From Desulfospira joergensenii DSM 10085 (GTDB lineage Bacteria; Desulfobacterota; Desulfobacteria; Desulfobacterales; Desulfobacteraceae), in contig NZ_ATUG01000001.1 in the NCBI RefSeq assembly GCF_000420085.1, positions 1,635,223 through 1,699,222 of the forward strand: a DNA stretch of 64,000 nt, read 5' to 3'. The notes under the pieces are model-generated. The model was given only the letters and a program-made list of their open reading frames with translations. It was not told the origin of the DNA and ran no database searches. Shown here one piece after another: positions 47,052 through 55,171 of this stretch (its first letter is position 1; the number at the start of each line of letters is the position of its first letter). Both the position numbers and the translations under genes were made by a program.

Positions 47052-48092
47052 TCAGGACTCCGCAAGGGGAATCATGGTGATACACCCCTTTGGGCAGGCG
47101 GTCCGGCAGAGACCGCAACCGTAACACCGGGAAGGATCAAAGACCACTTTTTTTCTTTTTTTCCCTTTGAGGGTTACATGCTCTCCATCATGGAAAAAGG
47201 CCTGGTACTGGCAGCGCTTGATGCAGATGCCGCAGTGGGTGCAGCTTTCTTCCTCCCTCTGGGCCGTGTAATGGACCCGGGGATAGACCCGGTCGCTGTC
47301 CAGGAGTCCGGATGCCCTCACCGGAAAACAGCAGCAGGTGCAGCAGTTGCAGAAACCGAAAAGTCCCCGGTCTCCATCGTCCAGGGTGCCGATATGCATC
47401 AGGCCATCCCGGTCCGTCTGAATCACAACGGACTTGCATTCATCCTTGGTCAGCTTCCGGCCCAGGCCCCTGTCAAGGGTATACCTGGCACCGTCATCCA
47501 GACGGATGCAGGCCTCGATCATGCGGCTGCAGCCCTGGGTGGAACTGCGGCAGTCGCAGTTGACCACGGCATGGACCTCGGCCCGGTCCACCTGTTCCAG
47601 GGCCTGTTCCAGAAGAAGGAAATCCTTTTGCTTGATCTGCTGGTAGGCCTGGGGATCTTTTTTGATATTTTCGACCACAGGGGCTATTTTTTCGGCATAA
47701 TCCTTGAGCCACCAGTCTGCGACCTCTTTTCGAATCTCTTCCGGGATCTGGTCCCAGTTCCCGTACATGGAAAGCTCGTCCAGCCGGTCGTAAAACCGGG
47801 CCGGAATATACCTTACCGGCCTGTCTCCGACCTCCCGGTGGTCAAAGATATACCCCACCTTTTTCCCGTCGACTTCCCGGTGCACAAAATGGCGGCGATA
47901 GGATCTTTCCAGAAAAATCCGGGCCGGGTCCTCGGCCATGCCAAGCCTTTCCCCCACCTGGGCCGGGTCCATGGTACGGCCGTCCATGGCCAGGATCAGA
48001 TCGATTTCCCGGGGCTCGGCAAACAGGTCTACATAGGGTGCGATGGCAGGGGGCACCTCAAACATTTCTATGAATTTTTGTATCTTGTCCAT
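47052..48092 (-). CDS. Cys-rich [4Fe-4S] ferredoxin-domain protein linked to hypBA
   Basis: This 346-residue protein has an N-terminal helical half, a cysteine cluster (VNCDCRSSTQGC, GFCNCCTCCCFPVR) and a C-terminal 2x[4Fe-4S] ferredoxin domain (CTHCGICIKRCQYQA, CYGCGLCRTACPKGC). It probably transfers electrons or matures a metalloenzyme. Two ATGs (48110 and 48092) lie in a palindrome; I chose 48092, which places AGG near the start. It is the first gene of the hypB-hypA run. Confidence 0.85.
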   Translation of the reverse strand: MDKIQKFIEMFEVPPAIAPYVDLFAEPREIDLILAMDGRTMDPAQVGERLGMAEDPARIFLERSYRRHFVHREVDGKKVGYIFDHREVGDRPVRYIPARFYDRLDELSMYGNWDQIPEEIRKEVADWWLKDYAEKIAPVVENIKKDPQAYQQIKQKDFLLLEQALEQVDRAEVHAVVNCDCRSSTQGCSRMIEACIRLDDGARYTLDRGLGRKLTKDECKSVVIQTDRDGLMHIGTLDDGDRGLFGFCNCCTCCCFPVRASGLLDSDRVYPRVHYTAQREEESCTHCGICIKRCQYQAFFHDGEHVTLKGKKRKKVVFDPSRCYGCGLCRTACPKGCITMIPLAES

Positions 48093-48113
48093 GCCTGTAT
48101 ATACAGGCATGGA
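48088..48113. promoter_or_regulatory. Perfect 26-bp palindrome over the start codon of the Fe-S gene
   Basis: TCCATGCCTGTAT is followed directly by its exact complement. Both candidate ATGs of the minus-strand gene lie inside it. It could be an operator blocking transcription, or an RNA hairpin hiding the start codon. No T-run follows. Confidence 0.6.
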
Positions 48114-48225
48114 TATATTTAGGCAAGATCCCCTGGAAAAATTATCCCCGCCTGCCCGGAATCTGAAGGATCAGGCCCGGCATTTCCTTCCGGGATTTCT
48201 TCGTCACAGGGCGGGCAGGCCCGTC

Positions 48226-48261
48226 AAAAAGCAGCCGGAACGCCTTGTTCCGGCTGCTTTT
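48226..48261. terminator. Terminator downstream of the peroxiredoxin gene
   Basis: GCAGCCGGAAC (48231-48241) pairs perfectly with GTTCCGGCTGC (48247-48257), 5-base loop, flanked by AAAAA and TTTT. Read on the minus strand it lies 28 bases past the peroxiredoxin stop with a U-tail. Confidence 0.85.
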
Positions 48262-48288
48262 CCAGGGAATAAAAACAGGGACTTGATC

Positions 48289-48870
48289 TTATTTGAAAAA
48301 CGCTTCAAGACCTTCCTGGGTGGGAGTCATGGATCTGTCCCCCTGGTTCCAGTTGGCCGGGCAGACCTCCCCATGTTTTTCAGTAAACTGAAGGGCATCC
48401 ACCATGCGAATGGTCTCCGACACATTCCTGCCCAGGGGAAGATCGTTGACCACCTGGTGGCGGACCACGTGGTCTTTGTCAAGGAGGAAAAGACCGCGGT
48501 AGGCAATGCCGGCTCCGTCCACCAGCACATCGTAATCCCTGGAAATGGTCTTGTTCAGGTCCGATACAATGGGATAGCCCACCCCCTGGATTCCCCCTTT
48601 GGATTTCGGGGTATTGAGCCAGGCCAGGTGGGAAAAATGAGAATCAATGGAAACCCCGATCACCTTTACGTTCCGCTTTTCAAACTCGGCAAGATTATCA
48701 CTGAAGGCATGGAGTTCAGTGGGGCACACAAAGGTAAAATCCAGGGGATAGAAAAAAAGGACCACATACTGACCCTTGAACTGGGAAAGGGTAAAATTTT
48801 CAAGGACCTGATCTTTTTCCACTGCAGTTGCCGTAAAATCCGGGGCATTCTTTCCAACCAGTACACTCAT
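48289..48870 (-). CDS. Typical 2-Cys peroxiredoxin
   Basis: This 193-residue AhpC/Prx1-type enzyme reduces peroxides. The peroxidatic Cys49 lies in DFTFVCPTE and the resolving Cys170 in GEVCPANW. GVSIDSHFSHLAW and FFYPLDFTF are characteristic. No AhpF-like reductase is adjacent. The ATG follows AAGGAGTTTCCC. Confidence 0.94.
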   Translation of the reverse strand: MSVLVGKNAPDFTATAVEKDQVLENFTLSQFKGQYVVLFFYPLDFTFVCPTELHAFSDNLAEFEKRNVKVIGVSIDSHFSHLAWLNTPKSKGGIQGVGYPIVSDLNKTISRDYDVLVDGAGIAYRGLFLLDKDHVVRHQVVNDLPLGRNVSETIRMVDALQFTEKHGEVCPANWNQGDRSMTPTQEGLEAFFK

Positions 48871-49185
48871 GGGAAACTCCTTATTCTTTTGAATCTTTGT
48901 CTAATATTCCAGTATATAACCGTCCTACACACAGGATCCTCTATACAAGACCTGTGCCGGAAACAGGGGTTTCCATTCAGAAAATCGCAACCGCTTGTAA
49001 TTTAAACTTAAATAAAAGGACAGGGCCCACCGGACAAAAGCCTTATCCATCCGGACACCTGAGACAGATTTGTATATTTCAAATGAGACAGATCAAAGAT
49101 TATGTCCACGCTCCCTGTTTAAAAAAACAAAGACCCGGCCATTGCCATGGCCGGGTCCTGGGATCCTGGAAGATTCCCCCCGGAA
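48871..49185. other. Intergenic region upstream of the peroxiredoxin gene
   Basis: It holds the peroxiredoxin leader (TATACT/TAATAT AT-rich boxes on the minus strand, 48900-48920) and a terminator at 49132-49157. No other feature seen. Confidence 0.4.
49132..49157 (-). terminator. Terminator of the 66-residue protein gene
   Basis: GACCCGGCCAT (49132-49142) pairs with ATGGCCGGGTC (49147-49157); on the minus strand it is followed by a TTTGTTTTTTT run. It lies 28 bases past the small gene. Confidence 0.8.
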
Positions 49186-49386
49186 TTATTTGATTTTAAG
49201 GCGGATGTTATGGGTTTCCATGATGCGGGTCACGGCATCATTCAATTCATCGCGGCTGAGATTGGATCTGAATTTATTCCCGTTGGTGGATATTTCAACC
49301 CCTTCGAGATTTTTCTTGGTCAATTTTAACAACACCCCGAGTCCAAAGGTCTTTTCCACTTCAAAGGGTTTATCCTGTCTGCCCAT
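49186..49386 (-). CDS. Small hypothetical protein
   Basis: I do not recognise this 66-residue protein. It starts at ATG 49386 after AAAGGAGGATGAC, a strong site, and has its own terminator. It is charged with no membrane segment (KPFEVEKTFGLGVLLKLTKK). Confidence 0.65.
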   Translation of the reverse strand: MGRQDKPFEVEKTFGLGVLLKLTKKNLEGVEISTNGNKFRSNLSRDELNDAVTRIMETHNIRLKIK

Positions 49387-49858
49387 GTCATCCTCCTTTA
49401 CTTCATCTCAAAGCAGAGACTCTATATTATGAATCGGTCTTTTTCATCTGTATCTTTACATAAAAGGTAAGGATAAAAGAAAATTAATCCAGACCTTTTT
49501 CTAAAAATATTGAAAATAGTTATGGTTGGCTAATATTTTCAAACCTCTTGACATGATAAAAACCTCGCCCATGGAATAATCACTTTTTATGAAACCTCAG
49601 GCCGGGTTCGTATAAAACGATATCAATGACTGAAAGCATCATTTTTTTCTCATCAAATCTCCTAGTTCCCTTATTGTTTGACTTAAAAAGGTCCATTCTA
49701 ACTCTTATCCAATCATCAAGATTGGACCTTTTGTCCGGAAAAATAGTCCATTGGACTATTTTCTTCTTAAACGCTTATTGGTAAAGTGTTTGACTGATTT
49801 TCATGCTCAAGGAGAGTAAATGGTGTTGGTTGACTTATTTACGAAAAAGGAGAAACAG
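49387..49858. other. Long leader region of the Cache-protein gene
   Basis: AT-rich region with a TTGACA at about 49548 and several hairpins near 49685-49760. No gene is visible. It may carry the promoter and a structured leader for the 49859 gene. Confidence 0.4.
49685..49760. repeat. Two adjacent hairpins ahead of the Cache-protein gene
   Basis: AAAAGGTCCA (49686-49695) pairs with TGGACCTTTT (49723-49732), and AATAGTCCA with TGGACTATT at 49742-49760, followed by TTCTTCTT. Both share a GTCCA core. The second resembles a terminator or attenuator about 100 bases before the coding start. Confidence 0.55.
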
Positions 49859-50329
49859 ATGAAGAAAAAATTAACGATTGCAGTACTTGTTTCACTCTTC
49901 ATGTTTTGCTTTACAGGACTGGTTCCGGCCCAGGAAAAAGCCACCAAGGAAGAATGCATAGAAAAATGCAAAGAGGCTGCCCAGATGGTCCAAGAAAAGG
50001 GGCTGGATGCAACACTGGCCGTTATCATGGATAAAAACGGCCCCTTTGTATGGAAGGACACCTATATCTTCTGCATTGATATCGAAAAAAAGGCCAATAT
50101 AGCCCACCCCATCAAGCCCAAACTCATCGGTAAAAACCTTATGCACGTAAAGGATACCGGCGGAAAACTGTTCTTTGCTGAATTCATCAACACGGCCAAG
50201 GGAAAAGGCGCCGGATGGGTGGAGTATATGTGGCCGAAACCGGGGGAGAAAAAGCCGTCCAAGAAAATGACCTATGTATATAAAGTTCCTGGCGAATCCG
50301 TATTCATGGCAGCGGGAATATATGAGTAA
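49859..50329 (+). CDS. Secreted single-Cache-domain sensory protein
   Basis: This 156-residue protein starts at ATG 49859 after AAAGGAG. A signal peptide (KKKLTIAVLVSLFMFCFTGL, cut near VPAQ) leads to a single Cache-like fold (LDATLAVIMDKNGPFVW, LIGKNLMHVKD, GWVEYMWPKPGEKKPS). It has no membrane anchor or output. It precedes a chemoreceptor, so it may be its periplasmic ligand-binding partner. Confidence 0.85.
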   Translation: MKKKLTIAVLVSLFMFCFTGLVPAQEKATKEECIEKCKEAAQMVQEKGLDATLAVIMDKNGPFVWKDTYIFCIDIEKKANIAHPIKPKLIGKNLMHVKDTGGKLFFAEFINTAKGKGAGWVEYMWPKPGEKKPSKKMTYVYKVPGESVFMAAGIYE

Positions 50330-50354
50330 GACAAATTAGGAAAGCATAATGCCG

Positions 50355-50391
50355 GCCAGCCTTGCCCTATCGTGGCAAGGCTGGCGTTTTC
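50355..50391 (+). terminator. Terminator after the Cache-protein gene
   Basis: GCCAGCCTTGCC (50355-50366) pairs with GGCAAGGCTGGC (50374-50385), followed by GTTTTCTTTTC. It partly separates the Cache gene from the chemoreceptor. Confidence 0.8.
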
Positions 50392-50413
50392 TTTTCGCTC
50401 AGGAGGCCTGATC

Positions 50414-52426
50414 ATGGTTCATTCAAAACTGCAAATGTTTTTTACCATTAAGTCCAAGCTGATTATTTTCGCCTTTGTGGGAGTTTTGGGGGTATCCTCG
50501 ATCTCGGGAATCAATAAATATTTTGAACATTCAAAGAATCAGGATATTGTCCTGGGGCGGCTGAGCCAGGAGATTGCCACGGCCATATCAAATATCATGT
50601 TCATGGAAGAGCAGATGATCAGCTCCTCCGATGACGACCTTTCCGCCTATACCCAAGAGCGCAAATCCCTGGAAAAGATCATGACCCGGGTAAGGGAAAC
50701 CGCAGACCAGGACGAGATAAAAAAGGCAGCCGATGATATTTTTAAACTGGAGGCCCGCCACGCGCAGATTTTCAAGGACATCTCGGAGACATTGCTGAGA
50801 ATAGACAAGACAAAGGAGGCCTACAACACCAGCAACGAGACCATTACCTCCCTTTTAAAAACCGTTGTCAAATCCATTGATTACGAAGATACGGAGTTGA
50901 TGATGGAGGGGGAACTGCTCTCCTCGGAAAAAATATCCGCCAGAAAAGAAACCATTGATTTTTTATTCTTCGGGAATGAAAGGCTCATCAACCTTCTGAG
51001 CAATCTCTTTATCTACAACGATCTTGAGAAGTATCTTGCCAAAAGGGATGAGATTGAAAAGGCCATGGACCAGGCCGTAAAAAACCTTACCGTTATCTAT
51101 ACATCGGCCCAGTCCAAAGAGTTTGATGAAAAACTGGCAGAGGTCAAGAAGATCCTGGCCACGGCAAAAGACCAGGAAATCAGTCTGTTGGAGGAGTGGA
51201 AAAAGGCCAGGGAACTGATGCCCCAGCTCAATTCAACGGGCAACCAGGTCAACAAAACCGCCGTGAAGATCGCTGAGACCGCCCAGATCACACTCAACAA
51301 AAGCATTAAAAAGGCCAATTTCAACAACATCCTTGTTTCCGTCCTGGTGATTTTTATCCTGATCGTTCTCAGCACATTAACCGCCAGGGGAATTCTCAAG
51401 CCCATCGGGCAGACCGTGGAAATGCTCAAGGACATTGCCCAGGGAGAAGGTGACCTTACCAAACGCCTCTCCGTAAAAAACAAGGATGAAATCGGGGAAC
51501 TTTCCGAATGGTTCAATGTCTTTATTGAAAAGATACACACCATCATCAACAGCATATCCCTGAATTCAAATCGTCTGAATACCGAGGCCCTGGACCTGTC
51601 AAATATCTCCCGGGAGATGAGCACCGGGGCGGAAGAGACCTCATCCAAGGCAACCAGCGTATCTGCGGCGGCCGAAGAGATGAGCACCAATATGTCCAAT
51701 GTGGCTGCCGCTGCCGAAGAAACCTCGGTCAACGTAAATACCGTCACTATTGCCGCAGAGAATATGACCTCCACCATCAATGAGATAAAGGGAAATACCG
51801 GGGAGACCATGGCCGTCACCAAAGATGCGGTGACCCAGACAAGGGAAACCTCAAAAAAGGTGACCATCTTCGGTGAGATCGTCAAAGAGGTGGGCAAAAT
51901 TACGGAAACCATTGCAGACATATCGGCCCAGACCAATCTTCTGGCCTTGAACGCAACCATTGAAGCGGCACGGGCCGGAGAAGCCGGAAAAGGATTTACC
52001 GTGGTGGCCAATGAGATAAAGGAGCTGGCCACCCAGACGGAAAAGGCCACCACCGAAATAAAATCGAAAATCGGTAATATTCAGAACTCCTCGGGAGAGA
52101 CCATTCGTGATATTGAAAAAATCTCATTGGTCATAAACGACGTCAACGATAAGGTCGTCAATATCACCCAGGCCATTGAAGAACAGTCAAAGATCACCAA
52201 CCAGATTGCAGACAATGTATCCAATGCTTCCCAGGGAATCCAGGAGGTCACGGAAAACATTACCCAGAGCTCCACGGTTGCAACGGAAATTGCAGAAGAC
52301 ATAGCCGATGTCAACAGCGCCTCCACCCAGATCTCAGGCAGCAGTTCCCGGGTGCAGGAGAGTGCGGATGCCCTGAACAAGCTCTCCGGGGAACTTGGGG
52401 ATATGGTCAGTCAGTTTAAGCTGTAG
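50414..52426 (+). CDS. Methyl-accepting chemotaxis protein
   Basis: This 670-residue receptor has TM1 at about 15-35, a ~270-residue helical periplasmic sensor, TM2 at about 305-326, a HAMP domain ([20 protein letters not shown]) and a long signalling coiled coil. The CheA/CheW-binding tip is [20 protein letters not shown]. No C-terminal CheR/CheB-tether pentapeptide is seen. The ATG at 50414 follows CAGGAGGCCTGATC. It probably works with the Cache protein upstream. Confidence 0.93.
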   Translation: MVHSKLQMFFTIKSKLIIFAFVGVLGVSSISGINKYFEHSKNQDIVLGRLSQEIATAISNIMFMEEQMISSSDDDLSAYTQERKSLEKIMTRVRETADQDEIKKAADDIFKLEARHAQIFKDISETLLRIDKTKEAYNTSNETITSLLKTVVKSIDYEDTELMMEGELLSSEKISARKETIDFLFFGNERLINLLSNLFIYNDLEKYLAKRDEIEKAMDQAVKNLTVIYTSAQSKEFDEKLAEVKKILATAKDQEISLLEEWKKARELMPQLNSTGNQVNKTAVKIAETAQITLNKSIKKANFNNILVSVLVIFILIVLSTLTARGILKPIGQTVEMLKDIAQGEGDLTKRLSVKNKDEIGELSEWFNVFIEKIHTIINSISLNSNRLNTEALDLSNISREMSTGAEETSSKATSVSAAAEEMSTNMSNVAAAAEETSVNVNTVTIAAENMTSTINEIKGNTGETMAVTKDAVTQTRETSKKVTIFGEIVKEVGKITETIADISAQTNLLALNATIEAARAGEAGKGFTVVANEIKELATQTEKATTEIKSKIGNIQNSSGETIRDIEKISLVINDVNDKVVNITQAIEEQSKITNQIADNVSNASQGIQEVTENITQSSTVATEIAEDIADVNSASTQISGSSSRVQESADALNKLSGELGDMVSQFKL

Positions 52427-52517
52427 CCGGTCTTTTTCCGGTCCTTTTGTTTTTGATTCAGGACCCCATCCGTGGTATAGGTGGATTCAAAACCAATCCT
52501 GATAAACAAAGGACCCG

Positions 52518-52916
52518 ATGACGACCGATAGCCCGTTTCATATCCGCTCAAAGGTCTGGATCGAGGATCCGGACGGTAAGGTTATCTTCGGCCTGGGCCG
52601 GTTCCGGATTCTCTCCGCCATAGATAAATGCGGTTCCATCAATGCCGCGGCCAGGGAATTGAAAATGGGATACCGGGCCATCTGGGGAAAGATCAAGGCC
52701 ACGGAAGAGGGTCTGGGCCGGCCCCTCCTGGTCCGGAACGCCGGAGGCACTGCCGGAGGCGGCTCCCAGTTGACGCCCCTGGCCCGCCGCCTGCTCAAGG
52801 AATTTACAAAAGTCCACTCCCATGTACTCTCCGAATCCGACCAGTTCTTCAACACCGTTTTTGAAAAAAAGATCCAGAAGGAGATCCGGTCCGCCCGGGA
52901 GGATCCCCCGGCCTAA
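52518..52916 (+). CDS. ModE-like winged-helix regulator (molybdate type, N-terminal domain only)
   Basis: This 132-residue regulator matches the LysR-like helix-turn-helix of ModE: GLGRFRILSAIDKCGSINAA, AARELKMGYRAIWGKI, and GTAGGGSQLTPLARRLL. The molybdate-binding TOBE half is absent, so it may respond to another signal or pair with another protein. It could regulate Mo/W uptake for enzymes such as FdhA. Confidence 0.88.
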   Translation: MTTDSPFHIRSKVWIEDPDGKVIFGLGRFRILSAIDKCGSINAAARELKMGYRAIWGKIKATEEGLGRPLLVRNAGGTAGGGSQLTPLARRLLKEFTKVHSHVLSESDQFFNTVFEKKIQKEIRSAREDPPA

Positions 52917-53362
52917 GTTTTTCATCAAAGGGCCCCTCCTGATCTTATACCCCTCCGGTCATCGTGCAAATCCGGTAAATCCATTCCAGCGAGGGCCACA
53001 CAACACAAAAGCGCACACGAACAACAGGTTCTGAAGGATCGAAAGACTGGTTGCAGGAAGCTGCGGTTTCGCAAAGGGAAAAATTCCCGCAGCCTCGCCT
53101 GATCTTAAACTTGGCCGCTCCAGGAAAAAATAAAACCCGCCAAAGCTCAAACCATTCATCCTTTTGCCCTTCTGCTCCAAAAGGCCTGTAAGGAATCCAC
53201 CACATCTCCCAAAGCCTCTGCACCGGGAAAATGGACGAAGTCAGCTGTTTTGGGGTGCAGAATAGACATTTGAATATACAATTTTGCTTTCCCTAAAATA
53301 AAAATATGCCTATACTCACACGAGATCAGGTAGTTGATAAAATTTGTCTTTAGGAGAAAAAA
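52917..53362. other. Intergenic region after the ModE-like gene
   Basis: No gene is supported. The base composition falls toward AT near 53240, where the next gene's promoter is expected. Confidence 0.35.
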
Positions 53363-53698
53363 ATGTTTCAAAAAGTCTCAATCCTTATAATAGCCATCTT
53401 CATTCTTTTTAATATTGGAATTGCGTTTTCGGGTATTCGTTGCAGAAATGACATTATTTCTGTAGGAGATGCTAAAATATTGGTAGCCAGTAAAATTCAG
53501 TCTTGTGGTCAGATTATAGATAAAGATTCTTATACCAAGAAAATAGAAATTTCCTCTGGTAAAGATGATATCTACATTGATAAAAGGATTGATATCTGGT
53601 CTGTCCGTATTCAAGAGAGGGGTGAAAACTATTGCTATCCTTTGACTTTTGAAAACGGTATTTTGACCGATATCGGATCTTGGAATAGATGTGATTGA
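53363..53698 (+). CDS. DUF2845-like small secreted protein
   Basis: This 111-residue protein has a signal/anchor (ILIIAIFILFNIGIAFSG) and a DUF2845-like core (IRCRNDIISVGDAKILVASK). Its composition is notably AT-rich compared with neighbours, suggesting transfer. The start follows TAGGAGAAAAAA. Function unknown. Confidence 0.75.
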   Translation: MFQKVSILIIAIFILFNIGIAFSGIRCRNDIISVGDAKILVASKIQSCGQIIDKDSYTKKIEISSGKDDIYIDKRIDIWSVRIQERGENYCYPLTFENGILTDIGSWNRCD

Positions 53699-54500
53699 TA
53701 TAACAAAGGCTATCAAGTTAATAGAGTTGACCGAGCTTTAATGGTATCAAGCATGGCTTTGAAAAAGACAGGACTGGAAAAAAAGCATCGTTGGGGCTTC
53801 AAAAATTAAAAACGCCCCTTGACCTTGCCCTTTCGAACCTTTAATATGTTCCCCGTTTGTGCATTCGTTGTTACTGAAGTTGATTTTCTTTTTGTTGCTG
53901 TAGTTGTTAATTCTGGTGTTCTGACTGTTGTTGATCCTGATGCTCTGAATGATACTGACAAATTTGGGCTGGGCAGCTTGTAGCTGCCTGGCCCTTTCTT
54001 TTTTGTTATTGTTGACTGGAAAATTGGATTACCTTCGTCCAGTATTATCTTATCCTAAATTACAAATATGCCGGAACTGACCCTACTCCCCCGGGGGCCT
54101 GGGTGGGGTGCGGCGGAGACACCGGGTTCGATCGCGTACAGACGCTTCATGGCGTGGAGCAGAAAAGGAGGACTGTTTGAGCGGATGCGAGTTTTCTCCT
54201 TTTGCGGAACGGCATGAAAGAGGCTGTAGGAATCGGGAGCCCTGCGGAGCCGCATCCTGCCCAGGCAGGCTCTCCGTTCATCTTCTATTCTTCCGCCAAA
54301 CCCTTTCAGAAAACATCCGTTTAAAAGGGAAATTCCGGGAGGAAATCAGGGATGGGGAATGATATCAGATCGTTTCGTTACCATGAAGAATTGAACAATC
54401 CGGTCTCAAATGCCTTGGTCAGGCAGGCCTTTCCGGTTTAGGAAGAGGCCTGCCCGGCCAGAAAATTCCATCATTCCGTAAATTCTGAGGATAGGAGACT
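53699..54500. other. Long intergenic region
   Basis: About 800 bases with no supported gene. 53830-53960 is a low-complexity GTT/TGTT-rich tract. A terminator lies at 53966-54007. Short frames around 54055-54255 have GC-rich, non-coding-like translations. Confidence 0.4.
53966..54007 (+). terminator. Rho-independent terminator
   Basis: GGCAGCT and AGCTGCC form the main stem around a 3-base loop (53972-53988), extended by GGGC/GCCC with a mismatch, followed by TTTCTTTTTTG. Confidence 0.7.
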
Positions 54501-55163
54501 TTACACCCGGAACAGGGAGAGGGGCGAAGGACAGATCCCGTCCATAATCGCCAGGTCCCTGGCGCTGCAATACCCCTTGGAAAGCCAGCCCTGGTCAATC
54601 CCCTTTTGGGTGATGACCTGGAGATGGGTGTGGTAAAACCAGTTCCCGTTCTCATGGAAATCCCCGATCCAGGCAAAGGGTTCTCCTGCTTTGAAGATCT
54701 TTCCCGGCGCGGGCAGTTTTTCCCGGTTCAAATGGCCGTACAGGCTGTAAAAGGTTTCAAAATGGGGGCTTTCATGACGGAGCAGGACGTTTCCACCGTA
54801 GTTGCCCTCCCCCTCTTCGTAGGCGCTCTCCTGGACCACGGAATCCAGGGGGGCATGCAAAGGGGTGCCAAGATCCACGATGATATCCAGGCCCAGGTGA
54901 AAATAGCGCTGTTCCTCTTTCATCTGGGGATAGTGCTTCAATATGGTCTCCCGGTCTTCCAGGTAGGAGGCCAGTCCCCAGGAAAACCGGTTCTTCATGG
55001 TCTTGTCCAGCCAGGCCTGGAATGCCTTCTGGTTAAGGATATCCACCTGGTCGAACAGAGGAGAGCCCACGGACATGTCCACCACCAGGGGGTCCCCGGC
55101 CAACCCCTTGAACAGAGGTTGAATTTCAACTTTATCGCTATAAGCCACATAGGGGTATTTCAT
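54501..55163 (-). CDS. M23-like zinc metallopeptidase-fold protein, probably cytoplasmic
   Basis: This 220-residue protein has the M23/LytM metal motifs HLGLD and HTHLQV, plus STYGHL-like YSLYGHLNREKL. It lacks a signal peptide or membrane helix, unlike cell-wall M23 enzymes. It lies 8 bases after the double-KamA gene in a metabolic operon, so it may act on a small amide or be a metal-binding partner. The ATG follows GAGGTAAAAA. Confidence 0.85.
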   Translation of the reverse strand: MKYPYVAYSDKVEIQPLFKGLAGDPLVVDMSVGSPLFDQVDILNQKAFQAWLDKTMKNRFSWGLASYLEDRETILKHYPQMKEEQRYFHLGLDIIVDLGTPLHAPLDSVVQESAYEEGEGNYGGNVLLRHESPHFETFYSLYGHLNREKLPAPGKIFKAGEPFAWIGDFHENGNWFYHTHLQVITQKGIDQGWLSKGYCSARDLAIMDGICPSPLSLFRV

Positions 55164-55171
55164 TTTTTACC

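Noticed and set aside
54055..54255. Small minus-strand protein
   Set aside because: No ribosome site, GC-rich repetitive-looking translation, and no context support.
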